In this document: positions 1 through 11,072 of the stretch, piece after piece
Layout: each line of letters starts with the position of its first letter
Position numbering within the stretch: position 1 is the first letter of the stretch
NCBI GenBank assembly: GCA_038277395.1
Contig: CM076191.1
Coordinates: forward strand, 95,191,104-95,255,103
Direction of reading: 5' to 3'
From: Dryocosmus kuriphilus
Taxonomy: Eukaryota; Arthropoda; Insecta; Hymenoptera; Cynipidae
Length of the DNA stretch: 64,000 nucleotides
Translations under genes and position numbers: made by a program
Notes under the pieces: generated by a model
Database searches by the model: none
Told to the model about the DNA's origin: nothing
Seen by the model: the letters and a program-made list of their open reading frames with translations, nothing else

Positions 1-492
1 CTGAACTTCCAAGAGCAAGCAGCGCTTCAAAACACCCTTGAGATCCACGGGTTACCTGCCAGGCCGAATGAGGATCTTCCAACGATCCTGGAATCTATTG
101 CCAAGTCACTTAATGCCCCCTTTGCTAATGATGATCTACTGAATGTCTACCGCATCCGTAAATCCCCAACATCTAATCCCCTGCTCGCACCTATCATCGT
201 TGCTAAATTTAGCAGACAGCTATCAAGGGACAAGATAATCGAACAGAGAAAAAAAATACGAGACTTCTCTACTACCAATCTTGGCTGGACTGGTGAAAAC
301 AAAAGTCCTATTTACATTCGTGAGGCATTGACGCCATTTAATCGTAGGATCTACGGTTCTGCTCTGGATTTAAGGAGACAAAAAAAGATTAAATATCTCT
401 GGATTGCAGGAGGGAAGATCTTTTGTCGAAAAGATGATGGCATGCCAAGGATTCAACTGTCACTACTACAACACATCGAACGATTTCAATAG
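1..492 (+). CDS. LINE ORF1 protein, C-terminal part with baculovirus FP-like domain
   Basis: Reading frame 1 is open from the window edge to a TAG at 490-492 (163 codons). The pattern is that of the FP-protein domain found in insect LINE ORF1 proteins: an I-x-G-L-P start (IHGLP), a basic segment ending in VAKFSRQLSRDKII, a K-K-I-R block, YIREALTPFNRRI and a late KYLWIAGGKIFCRKDD segment. In the LINE family such proteins bind the element RNA as a nucleoprotein and may act as chaperones; that role is inferred. No stop or frameshift is seen here, in contrast to ORF2. The N-terminal part, which usually carries a coiled coil, lies outside the window. Confidence 0.8.
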   Translation: MNFQEQAALQNTLEIHGLPARPNEDLPTILESIAKSLNAPFANDDLLNVYRIRKSPTSNPLLAPIIVAKFSRQLSRDKIIEQRKKIRDFSTTNLGWTGENKSPIYIREALTPFNRRIYGSALDLRRQKKIKYLWIAGGKIFCRKDDGMPRIQLSLLQHIERFQ

Positions 493-1057
493 CAATCAGG
501 CTATATATGGAACGACTGCATACACAATAGTGTGATATTATACTTATTGTTTGGATATTCCATTTTCGTTGGTAATTATAAATACTATTTTTCTAAGTTA
601 GTTATACCTTATAGCAACATATCTTTAGACAGTAAACTTTATATTACATTTATACTAGTAGCTTTAAAATCTTAATCTTGGGCTCAGTGAAAATAATTGT
701 ATTATATTAGGCTTAAAGGTTTATCTAGGGCATCTCAATTGTTACAATACCATCTTAATACTCTTTGCCCCTAGGATATTCACATATCGAATTACTAAAA
801 CATGCTCACGTTTATGGAGAATTAGTCTAAGGATCAATGCAACTGCTTATGGCTTTGTTACTTATTTTTATTCTTTAAGTATCTTCCTTACTAGTATTTT
901 ATGACCGACGTTCTAATTTTATCTGTAATCAATTTGTTTGGGCTGTGCTGATAATGGTCCGTTGTCATAGAAATTATTTTTTCTTACTTTTGCCACGAGA
1001 GATTCTCACTTTTGTATTACTTTTATATAAATTATATCACTTATTTTTTCAATAGAT
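493..1057 (+). other. Spacer between LINE ORF1 and ORF2
   Basis: AT-rich sequence with stops in all frames. I see no gene. At about 565 bases it is longer than usual between LINE open reading frames, so it may hold an insertion or decayed ORF2 start sequence. Confidence 0.5.
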
Positions 1058-2327
1058 ACCTTAAACATTTGCCACGTTAACGCCCAGTCTCTCTTGGCAC
1101 ATTTTCTTGAATTCAAAAAAAAAACATTTTTTCAGTACATCAGCCTACCATGTTATAGCTGTTTTTCTGAGTCCTGGTTAACTCCAAATATAACCTCTAG
1201 CCTCGTTGCTATGGACAACTATTCACTATTTCGTAGAGACAGAGACGAGAGAAGGGGTGGAGGAGTCTGTCTTTTCCTGCATAATAGTCTAAGCGGGGGA
1301 CTGTAGTTGAAGTGAGTCCAAAGGCTACATATCCTACGCCTGAATTTCTCTTTGTAGAAGTCAAGTCAACTTATGACAGTGTTTTAGTAGGAGTTATTTA
1401 CAAACCACCTAATTCCGCCTATGGTACAGAGCTTGAATCCACAATTTTTTTTATTGTGGAAGTATGGGCACTTATTCCTAATTTTAATAGCATTATACTA
1501 ACTGGAGATTTTAACACTAACATTAATCTAACCTCCAACCATACCAAATATCTAACATCTTTAGTATACTCTTCGGGACTCTCGATAGTACCTCATGACT
1601 CCACTCACCACACTGATCACTCTAGTACTCGTATCGACCTAATGATTGTAGACGATATTGATAAGGTTGTCTCCTACGAACAGCATTCTGTCCCTTTCCT
1701 CTCTAATCATGACTTGATCAACATTACATTTAAATTTACATATAATCCGAATTCAAGACCAACCCAAAGACTGGTGCGGAATCTCTCCAATATTGATGAA
1801 CACTCATTCCACGAACACTTAATGACATATGATTGGGAAAAAATATACCTTGATACAGACATAAATAATAAAATCGACGCTCTGACTACTCACCTAGTCT
1901 CCGCATTTAACAAATTTTCTCCACTACATGTCCATAAAAATTTCAATAAAGCTTCTCCCTGGATCACGTCTGAAATCAAAAATCTGATGAGGGAACGTGA
2001 TGGCAAACGTAGACTTGCAAAAAGAACAAAAAGCAGTATAATACTGGCCCAATTTCGAAAACTTAGGAACCTGGTTAAAACTAAGATTAGAGATGCGTTT
2101 AATAAATACAATTATAACGAGATAGTACATAGAGACAAAAAAGAAGACGTTTGGCGTCTCCTTAGACGCTTGCACCTAATCCCGTCCAAACACGAGCCTT
2201 TAGATAGTAATTTTCCACCTGATGATCTATTAAAAACTTTTTTCTCATTCCCAGTTCCGGACGTATCGTCATTAACTTCCACTACCCCTCCTAATTCAAC
2301 GTTTAATGACTCTGACTTCTTTTTTTC
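1058..2327 (+). pseudogene. LINE ORF2, endonuclease part (broken)
   Basis: The endonuclease begins near 1058, where the translation reads LNICHVNAQSLLAHF, the usual opening of the EEP fold of LINE nucleases. An ESWL motif (about 1169) and a GGGVCLFLHNSL block (1255-1290) follow. After a stop and frame change at 1304-1312 come the GDFNTNI motif (about 1504), a STRIDL segment (about 1624) and SNHDLI (about 1705), which are the metal and catalytic signature regions. The protein would nick chromosomal DNA to start target-primed reverse transcription. The reading frame is lost at 1306/1312 and again in the poly-T tract at about 2320-2327, where it shifts into the reverse transcriptase frame. Confidence 0.85.
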
Positions 2328-3917
2328 GATGATATAACGCCTGAACTACTTTTAGAAAAAACACTCGAAATCAGATCGAATGCCATTGGAATTGATGGTA
2401 TATCAATAAAAATGGTCAAACTTGCCCTTCCAGTTATCTTTCCTATACTTTTGCATATTTATAATGCTTCCCTACAGGTTGGTATCTTTCCAGATATCTG
2501 GAAAAAGGCTGTTATTTGCCCAGTTCCCAAAATTTCTAAACCCAATTCCCTGAATGATTTCCGGCCAATTTCTATTTTATGTGCACTGTCTAAACCACTT
2601 GAGAAAATTGTTCACCGTCAACTTTCCACTTTTCTCGAAATATCTAAAGCCATTGATCCGCTGCAATCAGGTTTTCGGGCGAAGCACAGTACTCTTACTG
2701 CTTCTCTTAAAGTAACGACGGACCTCAAATTGGCAATGGACAATAGGGAGATCACGATTGTAGTACTGTTTGACTTTTCGAAGGCTTTTGATATGGTAAA
2801 TCATAAGTTACTTCTGCAAAAGTTGAAATCTTTTAACATCTCAAACTCTGTCATCAGTTGGTTTAAATCCTATTTTGATGATCGGTCTCACAGAATTGTC
2901 AATAGTAATGGTGAGCTTTCTGAATGGTGGGAGGTCAGAAGGGGGGTACCTCAGGGCTCCATTCTGGCACCCCTCCTCTTTAATTTGTTCACCTCCGACC
3001 TGGGAAGTGAACTACAACACTGCAGCTACCATAAGTATGCGGACGATTTTAAAATTTACCTATCGGGACCAATTTCTTCACTAAGGAGATTACTTGTCCT
3101 AATCCAGGAGGATATCGATCGCGTTATCTTTTGGACCTGTAAGAATGGACTCTCCCTTAACCCTGCCAAAACTCAGGCAATTGTTATTGGACCTACTTCA
3201 TCTCCGTCGCTTGAGACACTGGCATCATTACCACCCCTTCGTATCGAGAATCTCACTATCCCTTTTATGGAAGTGGTTAGGGATCTGGGATATCACCTTA
3301 ACCGTACCTTATCCTGGAAGGAACAGGTACAGTGTATCTCGAGGAAAACCTACAGAATTCTTCAACAACTACATAGGAATAAGGGATCTTTACCTACTTC
3401 CACTAGGATACTTTTGGTTAAGAGCTTAATTTTGCCCCATTTTGACTATGGTTCTTTAGTTTATGATGATTTGACCGACGATTTAAACCTAAAGCTCGAG
3501 CGTGCGTTAAATGCCTGTGTCCGCTTTATCTATAATTTGCCTAAATATGAACACATAACTCCATTCAGACTTAAGGCTGGTCTGCTTAATGTTGCCAAGA
3601 GAAGACAATTCTTTATGGGTAATTTTCTTTATACTCTTTTTCAGAACAAAGCTCCTGAGTATTTATTTAACCTCTTCCATTTTGTTGACAGAGACCTGCC
3701 AGCACAGTCCAAGCTTCGTAAAAGACATAAAATTCTCAATATTCCCTTTCACAGAACATGTAAACTTCAAAGATCATTTATAGTAAGAGGTGCCCGTTTA
3801 TGGAATAAAGTACCATACGATATACGAAATGCACCATCCTTATACCATTTCAAAAACTTATTTTTCAAATATTTGTATAATACGCCTAGCCCGACTTTTG
3901 ATATTACACACTGGTAA
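2328..3917 (+). pseudogene. LINE ORF2, reverse transcriptase part
   Basis: Open in frame 3 from the poly-T shift to a TAA at 3915-3917. Reverse transcriptase blocks appear in order: DFRPIS (about 2556), QSGFRAKHST (2667), DFSKAFD (2773), RRGVPQGSILAPLLFNL (2940), KYADD (3034, the catalytic YxDD) and LSLNPAKTQ (3151). The C-terminal region has GARLWNKVP (about 3790), typical of CR1/Jockey-like elements. The first residues that belong to this protein lie upstream of the first ATG at 2412, directly after the T-rich shift. This half looks intact and the shift upstream is the main lesion, so the copy is probably fairly young. Confidence 0.92.
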
Positions 3918-4185
3918 ACTCTCATATTTATATTCAGAAATTTATAAGAGCTAATAATTTAACGCTTAATTTAAATATTGTTTCTTTAATCTCAACTGTT
4001 ATTTGATACAAATTCTGAGGTCGTCTTCTTTCATTTTATTTATCTAGTCCACATATTTAATTCTAAGTTTAATTATGTACCACTCCGATCAGTGCTTGCA
4101 CAATTATGTATGGACCTTGTATTTTTCTGTTCCTTAGAGGGCTATTTAGCCCTAGGGACTTTTCGTTAATAAATAAATAAATAAA
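3918..4185 (+). other. LINE 3' UTR with terminal hairpin and TAAA tail
   Basis: After the ORF2 stop, about 220 bases of noncoding sequence end in a GGGCTATTTAGCCC inverted repeat (about 4139-4152), then a short linker and four AAAT/TAAA units (4168-4185). This hairpin-plus-simple-repeat arrangement fits the recognition end used by CR1/Jockey-type reverse transcriptases. Confidence 0.8.
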
Positions 4186-4284
4186 TATGTGAAAGGAAAA
4201 GAGAACAAAGTCGCAGACTGTCTGTCACTACTATTTCCCTTGATTGATATCATAGAAAAAGCTATAGCTGAACTCGGAAAATAA
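4186..4284 (+). pseudogene. Gypsy pol fragment: C-terminal end of RNase H
   Basis: 33 codons beginning YVKGKENKVADCLS, the standard end of the gypsy RNase H domain, followed by a TAA at 4282-4284. The left side is cut exactly by the LINE tail. The rest of reverse transcriptase and RNase H is absent. Confidence 0.8.
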
Positions 4285-4299
4285 CGACACAAATCTCTC

Positions 4300-5651
4300 T
4301 GAATCACCAACACCAGAAAAGGAAACATTATACGACGAGTTTACAAACTGGAGACTAAACACATCCTATGGCAAAGTCAGGACAAGACGTAATGCGGTAG
4401 GAAAACTCTGGAAAGAAGATAAAAAGAAGAAATGCCCAAATTCAATGAAGAAGATTGGCTCAGGAAACTTGGTTGGATCATCGAGGAAATAACAAACAAG
4501 AAATTGACCATAGTGAGATTAATATTCGGAGACCCACACTTTTCGCCCTTAGAAAAAAAAACTTGTGCAAGAAATTATAGAGCTTTTGTCCAACTATTAT
4601 CCTCATTCAAACTTCCATATGTGTTTCTCACCCACACGAGAACTAAATGGAGAAGAAGAAAGAAGGATATAAGTTGAAGCCCACTCAGCTCACCTTGGTG
4701 AAAAGAACACTATCGAAATTGCAAGAAAGATAAGAATATGGCTCGGAATGGACAATGAAGTAAAAAAGTTTGTTCGATCATGTCCAATCTGCCAGTTACA
4801 AAAAACAACCCGTATCAAAAATCGGGCAGAAAGCATAATACCAGATATCCCCCTTTCTCCCAACGATAAAATCTCTTTGGACATCTTTGGACCATTACCA
4901 ATGACTGAAAAGGAAAATAAATATATACTAAGTACTCAAGACCGCCTTACTAGACACAACGTTTTAATACCATTGCAGAACGAAACTTCCAACTCCATAG
5001 TCGAGGAAATTAATTGAGCACTATATCTATACCTTTGGAGCTCACAAAACTATACTCACAGACCAAGGATCAAACTTCCTTTCAGACTTTATGTTACAAT
5101 TTGAAAATGCGCTCAATATCCAACATGTCAAAACTACGTCTTTCTACCCTCAATCCAATGGAAATATCGAACGTATGCATTCCACGTTACTAAACCCCAT
5201 TAAGACCAGCATTACAGAAAATAACAAGTATTGGGACGAAAACATAAAAATGATAAATTTTACTATAAATACCACCCCGAACCAAACAACTGGTTATACC
5301 CCTTATGAACTTACTTTCGGAAAAGACCCCAATATCCCATCCACAGTAAGAACTTCATCAAACCTCACACACCAAGAACTCATAAGAAAATGGAAGCGAA
5401 AACACGAAGAGATTATTAGAAAAGCAAAAGAACGCATTCAAGTGGAACCCGAAAAGACGAAGAAGAGATTAGATGCAGACATTACTCGGAAACACCCCAT
5501 TTACAAAATAGGAGATAAAGTAAAAACTCTGAATAACACCAAACAGAATAAATTGGAAAAATCATGGAAAGGTCCGTACGAAATATTAGAAATATTAGAC
5601 AACAATAATGTAAAAATTCAAAAAAAGATAAAAGTCAAAGGGTACACTTAG
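4300..5651 (+). pseudogene. Gypsy pol fragment: linker and integrase
   Basis: Three overlapping frames together make an integrase. The linker is 4300-4677. The HHCC zinc-binding part includes AHLGEKNTIEIARKI (about 4690) and CPICQLQK (4784). The core has DIFGPL with its catalytic Asp (about 4880) and TDQGSNF (about 5058). The third catalytic residue is in SNGNIERMHS (about 5157). The C-terminal domain carries the KSWKGPYEIL block (about 5563). An integrase of this kind joins reverse-transcribed DNA to the chromosome. Frame changes at about 4680 and 5017-5091 make it nonfunctional. The order is that of an errantivirus pol followed directly by env. Confidence 0.88.
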
Positions 5652-5675
5652 ATCAATGTATGCCTTACTTTTGAG

Positions 5676-7480
5676 ATGATCGTGACGACATTGATCCTGT
5701 GTCTAGCTGCAGTTACAACTAAGGCTAACTATACAATATCGGACGTCCAAGGAAACATTTATGTCGAAGAAGAAGCAAATGTCCACCTCTACCATGAAAC
5801 TTGGAAACTTGTAATCGGTATGAACGTCACCTCAAACAATCAAAGATTAGAAGCTATCGACATCACTATCCAAATGCAGAGAAAGCATGCGGAAACAACT
5901 GTTCCAGTACACAGACAGTACAACTTATTAAGAGAAGGTTTGATAGATTACAAAAAAAAAAACACATATTAGAAAAACTCCTAGGAAAACAAAAAGAACT
6001 AAGAGAAGTCTAGCTAATTTCGTTGGAGATATTTCGAAAACACTTTTCGGTTCATTAAACGAAGCAGATTTTTACCCAGATCGATGCCGAATTTCACAAA
6101 ATATACAACGATAATAGAGAAATAGCCAAGGCTATCGATAATCACACAAAAATATTAAAGCTTATCCTCGACTCGTCTTCAATGAACCATAAAGAATTTT
6201 TAACCAACCAGCAAACTGAAGACATCTTAGCCCAACAACTTAGTAGCGCAATCAACAATGCCACCAAGAACAACTTCATTAGCAGCAAACTAGTTTAATC
6301 TACTATCCTTCTAGACGAAACTAATGAGGACATAGACATGGCCATCGATGCCATCAACGATGGTAAACACGGCATAGTACATCCTCAAATTCTTACTGCG
6401 GCTATATTGAAAGAAACTTTGAAAGAATTCGAAGAGAAACAAAGAACACGATACCACTTGGACGCGGAAGAAGATAACTATCAACATATAATTGACATTA
6501 GCACTCTTTCAGTAGCAATCATTAAAGGATTATTTACTTATATATTAGAAATACCCGTCATAGAAACTGAGGAAGGATTCCTCCAACACATAATTCCTAT
6601 CCCTCACTCTTTTAATAAAGTATATTTGTATATTTTTTTATGATTCCCGAGCATGAGTACGTTATCCGTTACAGAGATTCTTATTTTGCAATTGACAGGA
6701 AGGTACAAAAATGCAAGTGTATTTCTAATTACGAAATCTGTAGAAGACAACAACCCAACATAGCATTAATGAATAGTAAAACTTGTGAAGCAACATTGCT
6801 CAAAAAGAGCCCCAAAACTAAATTTAATACATTACCATTCCTACTGCACAGAGAAACATTCATCCCGATCCATAACGGATATATAATAGTACCATTAAAA
6901 TCTGTAAACTTAGACATAACTTGCGAGAACTCTGTTAAGCATGAAATTATACACGAACCAAAAACGATTGAAGAAGAAAACTGTAAAATTTATAATGACT
7001 ACGACACATTATACCTAAACACAAAGCGAAATTATGAACATGTTGAATGAATGAATATAACATACGCAATTAGTTATGATCACACCGATCTAGAGCAATT
7101 AAGTAAGCAACTAATTCAATTACCTAAACTTATAAGTAACAGCGAGCTAAACAGAGCTAGACTAAGTTTTAGATGACACTGAGAATATTTTGAGCAGCAT
7201 AGCTACGCGTAGGAAAATAAGAACCTGGAAAGAAACCAGCCTCGAATGGTTATCCTACTTGGGATATACATCAATAATATTAACGTCACTCTCTCTCTAG
7301 CCAACCGAAGAGGACTCTTCGATTGTATAAAAAAAACTGCCTCCCTTCAAAGTTATGTCTATTTTGTATAAGAACAAAGGTAGAAACTCCCATGCATGTA
7401 GTCACTTATATCGTCCCCGTCCAGCCTTTGTTGACAGAACCTCTCAAAAAGCGTAGGATAAAAATTAATGAATTTAGGGA
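5676..7480 (+). pseudogene. Env-like gene of gypsy element A (baculovirus F-like), broken
   Basis: Starts 25 bases after the end of pol, as in insect errantiviruses whose env resembles baculovirus fusion proteins. The first 19 residues (5676-5732) form a hydrophobic signal peptide. Further open pieces lie at 6338-6643 and 6640-7050, the latter with several Cys residues. A hydrophobic membrane-anchor-like stretch falls in the broken segment near 7240-7310. At least four stops or frameshifts interrupt it, so no envelope could be made. The assignment rests on position, signal peptide and similarity of layout; no furin site was clearly seen. Confidence 0.65.
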
Positions 7481-7493
7481 CAAATTCAATTCT

Positions 7494-7504
7494 AAATGGA
7501 GGGT
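7494..7504 (+). other. Polypurine tract of element A
   Basis: AAATGGAGGGT lies immediately before the LTR, in the place where plus-strand DNA synthesis is primed. The preceding 25 bases match those next to the 3' LTR of element B. Confidence 0.7.
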
Positions 7505-7717
7505 TGTTATGCCCTGACCTTATAAGGTAACGCATAGTAACGCGGTCACGCGTCCACGATCTTGGAAGGCTATATAATGTAACGCCTTGGCCCAGCACAT
7601 CAGTTCCTTTACAATACTTCATATACTAAACTTGTACTTGCGTGAAATAAAGTAAACTAAGCATCTAACTGATAGCTCAGTAATACAAAAAAAAAATTAT
7701 TAATTTTGCGCATAACA
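7505..7717 (+). repeat. 3' LTR of gypsy-like element A
   Basis: 213 bases starting TGTTATG and ending CATAACA, a perfect 7-base inverted end shared with the LTRs of element B. It contains a TATATAAT promoter-like box (about 7571) and an AATAAA polyadenylation signal (about 7647). The interior differs from the element B LTR. The second LTR of this element is not in the window. Confidence 0.75.
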
Positions 7718-7743
7718 TCATTTAGAAAAAAAAAAATGTGAAA

Positions 7744-7980
7744 ATGGTGAAGTGTGTCGTCGTGAATTGTAATTCGGGATATACGTCTTGCTCCGAGAAA
7801 CGTCATATTATTTTGGTGCCAAATAACGAGAAAAAAATTAAAAAGTAGCAAATTGCAATATTCCTTGATGATCTCAGATTAAAAGCAGGTCACGGAGTTT
7901 GCGAAAAACATTTCCATCCGGATTGAATTCTCAAATAAAGAGTAATCTATTCACCTGATGGTGTAACTGTTTTGGGAAGG
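7744..7980 (+). pseudogene. THAP-domain first exon, broken
   Basis: Begins MVKCVVVNCNSG, the C-x4-C opening of a THAP zinc finger. A later GHGVCEKHFHPD segment supplies the Cys-x2-His pair and the conserved F-H-P-x-D neighbourhood. A consensus splice donor (GTAAGT) follows at 7981. At least three stop codons fall inside, so it is a relic. THAP exons of this kind belong to P-element- or ISL2EU-type transposases or host regulators derived from them. No downstream exon was recognised. It starts 27 bases after the end of the element A LTR. Confidence 0.6.
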
Positions 7981-9002
7981 GTAAGTATATTTTGTTTACT
8001 TTTACATTTTTTTAGTAAATTAACATTACAAACATTATAATTATAAGTATTGTAAAATATTCACATTTATTTACATGTTATAAGTCAAATAAATTTTGGT
8101 TTTTAATTAATTTTTCGAAAAATGATTTCTTTTCAAATTTGTAATTTGCTTTATACATAAAAAATGTAAAATTGTTAAAAATTGTGCACAGTAAAAAATG
8201 AAGAAAAATAATAATACAAACAATGTAATTAAATAATAAACTGAATTAAAGCTAACAGGATAAAAATATTTTCCAGAGCCTTTATGAGAAACCTAAACTG
8301 CGGGATGGAGCAAAATGTGTACAAAATACAGATTTTGATATTTATTGTTTATAATGTTTGTTACAATGTAGAGCATAAATTGTTATTGTTTATTCATTTA
8401 TGTAACATAAATTAATAGTAAATATTTTCAACCCTTAGCACTGTTTTTAAAATTCTTTCACTTGGTCAGCCGTGAATGATAATTCACTTTTTAATTAATT
8501 TTTAAATAAACCTATTTTATTTAGGTTATGTAATAATAATTTTAATAATTTCAAATTCGCTAATTTATAGTTGATAATAATAATGTTGTTCATCAACACA
8601 ATATTGATAATATTTCAATATGCAGATTTACATTAAAACTTTAAATGAAATTTGCCGCCAAAAATTGAAAACGAATTTTACGCTAAACGATAAATAATAT
8701 CCTTTTTTTCATCATAATGTGTTTATTTAAATATATTTTGAAACGTGTGAAAGTTCAACTTCATGCAAAAAAATTTGTTAAAATGTTTCATATTATTTAA
8801 AAAATTTGTTTTTGTGTCTTTTCCCATGCATTACATTAAATTCAGGACCAGTTGCACCTCCGAGCGCCACCCGTGGCCAATGTCAACTCTCAGCACACTA
8901 TTATTTCATGGGCTGGATATCGAGTACTAGGGGGCGAATTAAGGCCATGTGTAAGATAGGTTACGTGACCAAGCCAGTCCTGAGATCGATATTTTTTGCC
9001 CC
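7981..9002. other. AT-rich noncoding stretch
   Basis: Very AT-rich with stops in all frames. Apart from a splice-donor-like start, I recognise nothing. Confidence 0.5.
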
Positions 9003-9047
9003 ATATTTAAAAGTAAAACTTAAAATAATGAGGAAAAAATTTGGGAA

Positions 9048-9168
9048 AATATTAATAAATGTAAAAGAGCAGTGTGTGGCCAAGCGTGAATTCGAGTAGC
9101 AATAAAAGTTTAATATAAAAACAATGAATACCAACGGATGCACTTAATTCCACTATGTTAAACGTTCA
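9048..9168 (+). repeat. Dispersed repeat, copy 1
   Basis: Matches 22283-22404 over about 120 bases: AATATTAATAAATGT, then GTGAATTCGAG, AGCAATAAAAGTTTA and CGGATGCACTT in the same order and spacing. The family is not recognised. An AATAAA in the middle suggests a 3' end of some element. Confidence 0.55.
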
Positions 9169-10122
9169 AGACGTGCAGTCGGTAATACAGGCAATTTTTA
9201 AAATTTATTTTCAATATCTTTTTTGAAATTCTGAACATTCAGGACTAGATGAACCTTCCTTCTTCTATTATTATTTAATTTCCCAACCTTTGAACTCCAT
9301 ATCTCATATTGTGTTTATGCAATATGTAAATTAAGCTCATGCTATCTGCATTACCCAAATTACCCGCGGTAAGCGGAAGTTCGCCATATGCTTCGATAGA
9401 CGGCCGGACATCAGATACATTTATAACCTAAAAATTTTGTTTGTTGCACTATAAGTGCAAGTATTATTGTTTGTACTATTTCCCTACAATGTGCGTGACC
9501 AATGTTTGTGTTTCTTCGTACCAAGTTGCATGGGTACTAATTGCATCCTCGCATTTTTTACCGGCCGCAGCAATACTTAATTGCCGGCACGCCGTCCGCC
9601 GCCCGTCGTGTGGGTAACGTGCCAGGCACGTTTTGTTATTAGGCCTATAACTTATGTCAGAAAAATGCTTCTCTGATTTCGGGTGGATAATTCGACACCC
9701 GAAAATGTTTCGGGTGTCTAGTACGGCATACTGAAGACTAAACTGATGCCGGCTCTGCAAAGAAATATGAATAATGCGCAAAATGCAAGATTATGTGTTC
9801 ATAACACCAATCTAACCTAACTTTTATAATATGCGACTATCTGACCTTTTTTTTGTAGAGATACTAAGTCTTTTTACAGTTTTAAATGCTAAATTTATTA
9901 ACTAATTCAGAATGTCACTGACGAAACTTTTTTTATAATGCTTGAATATAAATACATGATCACGAAGTACTACTTCGTAGTACTTCATATATATGATAAT
10001 CATAACTTCGCACTCTTTCTAAATAAGTCGGATGACCCCAAAAAGTGTCCAAATCTCCTTAATTCTTCTTTTCTGAATTTTTTTCGATATTACCACATAT
10101 ACGCACGAGCCGATCGTTTGTA

Positions 10123-11072
10123 CGAGGTGTGATCAAAAAGTAAGGTGACTTTTGATTTTGAAGACAAAGTATTTATTTATTCATCAATATTGATGTTGTC
10201 CCCTTCAAAGTAATCCCCCTCGGATATAATACATTTGTGCGAGCGCTTTTTCCAATCCTTAAAGCATTTCTGATAAGCACTTTTTGGTATAGCCTTCAGC
10301 TCTTCCACCGATGCGGCCTTTACTTCCTCAATCGTCGCAAAACGCCGTCCTTTCATGGGTCTTTTCAGTTTTGGAAACAGGAAAAAGTCGCAGGGAGCCA
10401 AATCTGGTGAATACGGTGGCTGAGGCATGATTATGGTGTTGTTACTGGCCAAAAAATTACGAGCAAGCAATGACGTGTAAGCTGGCGCATTATCGTGGCG
10501 CAATAACCATGACTGGTTTTCCCACAATTCCGGACGTTTTTTTCATATTGCTTCAAGCAAACGGCGCATAACTTCAAGGTAATACTCTTTATTAACTGTA
10601 CGACCTTGTGGGAAGAACTCCTGATGTACTACGCCATGATAATCGAAGAAAACGGTAAGCAAAACCTTGAGATTTGACGTGCTGGGATGTCCAGGGCGAG
10701 CTTCGTCATTAACATCTTCTCGGCCTTCCTGAAAGAGCTTGTACCACTTATAAAACATTTTTTTACTCAGAGTACACTCACGGTATGCCACTGTCAACAT
10801 TTCAAGTGTTTTGGAGCACTTAATTCCATTTTTTACACAAAAATTGGATGCAAATTCCATAATCCATTTTTTTTCGACAGCAGAAATTCGCCGAGCACGC
10901 AAAACACTTTTAACCTTTATGCCTCTTACAAAGAAACAAAAAATGCTATATAGCTGAAAGTGTGCACATAGTTTGGCACGAGTGTACCAACATAAGAAAA
11001 AAATAAAACGAATATCGACTGTACGCATCCCGCGAAATTCAAAAAGTCACCTTACTTTTTGATCACACCTCG
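10123..11072 (-). mobile_element. Mariner-type DNA transposon, internally deleted copy
   Basis: Terminal inverted repeats of about 30 bases begin CGAGGTGTGATCAAAAAGT and are present at both ends. The left end is preceded by TA; the right has CA, probably a mutated TA. The transposase is on the minus strand. The element is 950 bases against 1369 for the copy at 24196, which shares the same ends, so about 420 bases are missing from the middle. Confidence 0.92.
10177..11028 (-). pseudogene. Mariner transposase, deleted
   Basis: The N-terminal half (10681-10940) has the helix-turn-helix DNA-binding region (ISAVEKKWIMEFASNFCVK and a YKWYKLFQEGRED block). It runs into the catalytic part (FFDYHGVVHQEF, then a frame change at about 10540). 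Next come the second catalytic Asp in HDNAPAYTS (about 10490) and the third in PYSPDLAPCDFFLFPKLK (about 10395), so this is DD34D-type. The join near 10680 removes the region with the first catalytic Asp (GDETW in the sister copy), so the protein cannot be active. Family members cut and paste DNA at TA sites. Confidence 0.88.

Larger units (their letters stand above)
1..4185 (+). mobile_element. Non-LTR retrotransposon (CR1/Jockey-type LINE), 5' end outside window
   Basis: A LINE runs in from the left edge. In order it shows the end of ORF1, a spacer, an apurinic-type endonuclease, a reverse transcriptase with a conserved C-terminal region, and a 3' UTR ending in a small hairpin and a (TAAA)n tail. 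The tail lies directly against the interior of a gypsy-like pol gene at 4186, so the LINE appears to have inserted into that older element. Endonuclease and reverse transcriptase are broken by at least two frameshifts, so this copy is dead. Assignment to the CR1/Jockey group rests on the endonuclease, the YADD reverse transcriptase and the terminal GARLWN-type block; the exact clade is not decided. Confidence 0.9.
4186..7717 (+). mobile_element. Gypsy-like (errantivirus-type) element A, 3' part only
   Basis: Starts abruptly at the LINE tail inside the RNase H end of pol and continues through integrase, an env-like gene, a polypurine tract and a 3' LTR. No 5' LTR, gag, protease or reverse transcriptase is in the window; if the LINE inserted here, they should lie left of the LINE. 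The integrase and linker are closely similar to element B (27614-36162, minus strand), and the bases just before both 3' LTRs are nearly the same, so A and B belong to sister families. All genes are broken. Confidence 0.88.

Noticed and set aside
1890..2175. Minus-strand frames of 73 and 83 codons
   Set aside because: They lie opposite the LINE endonuclease coding sequence and have no domain; shadows of the plus-strand gene.
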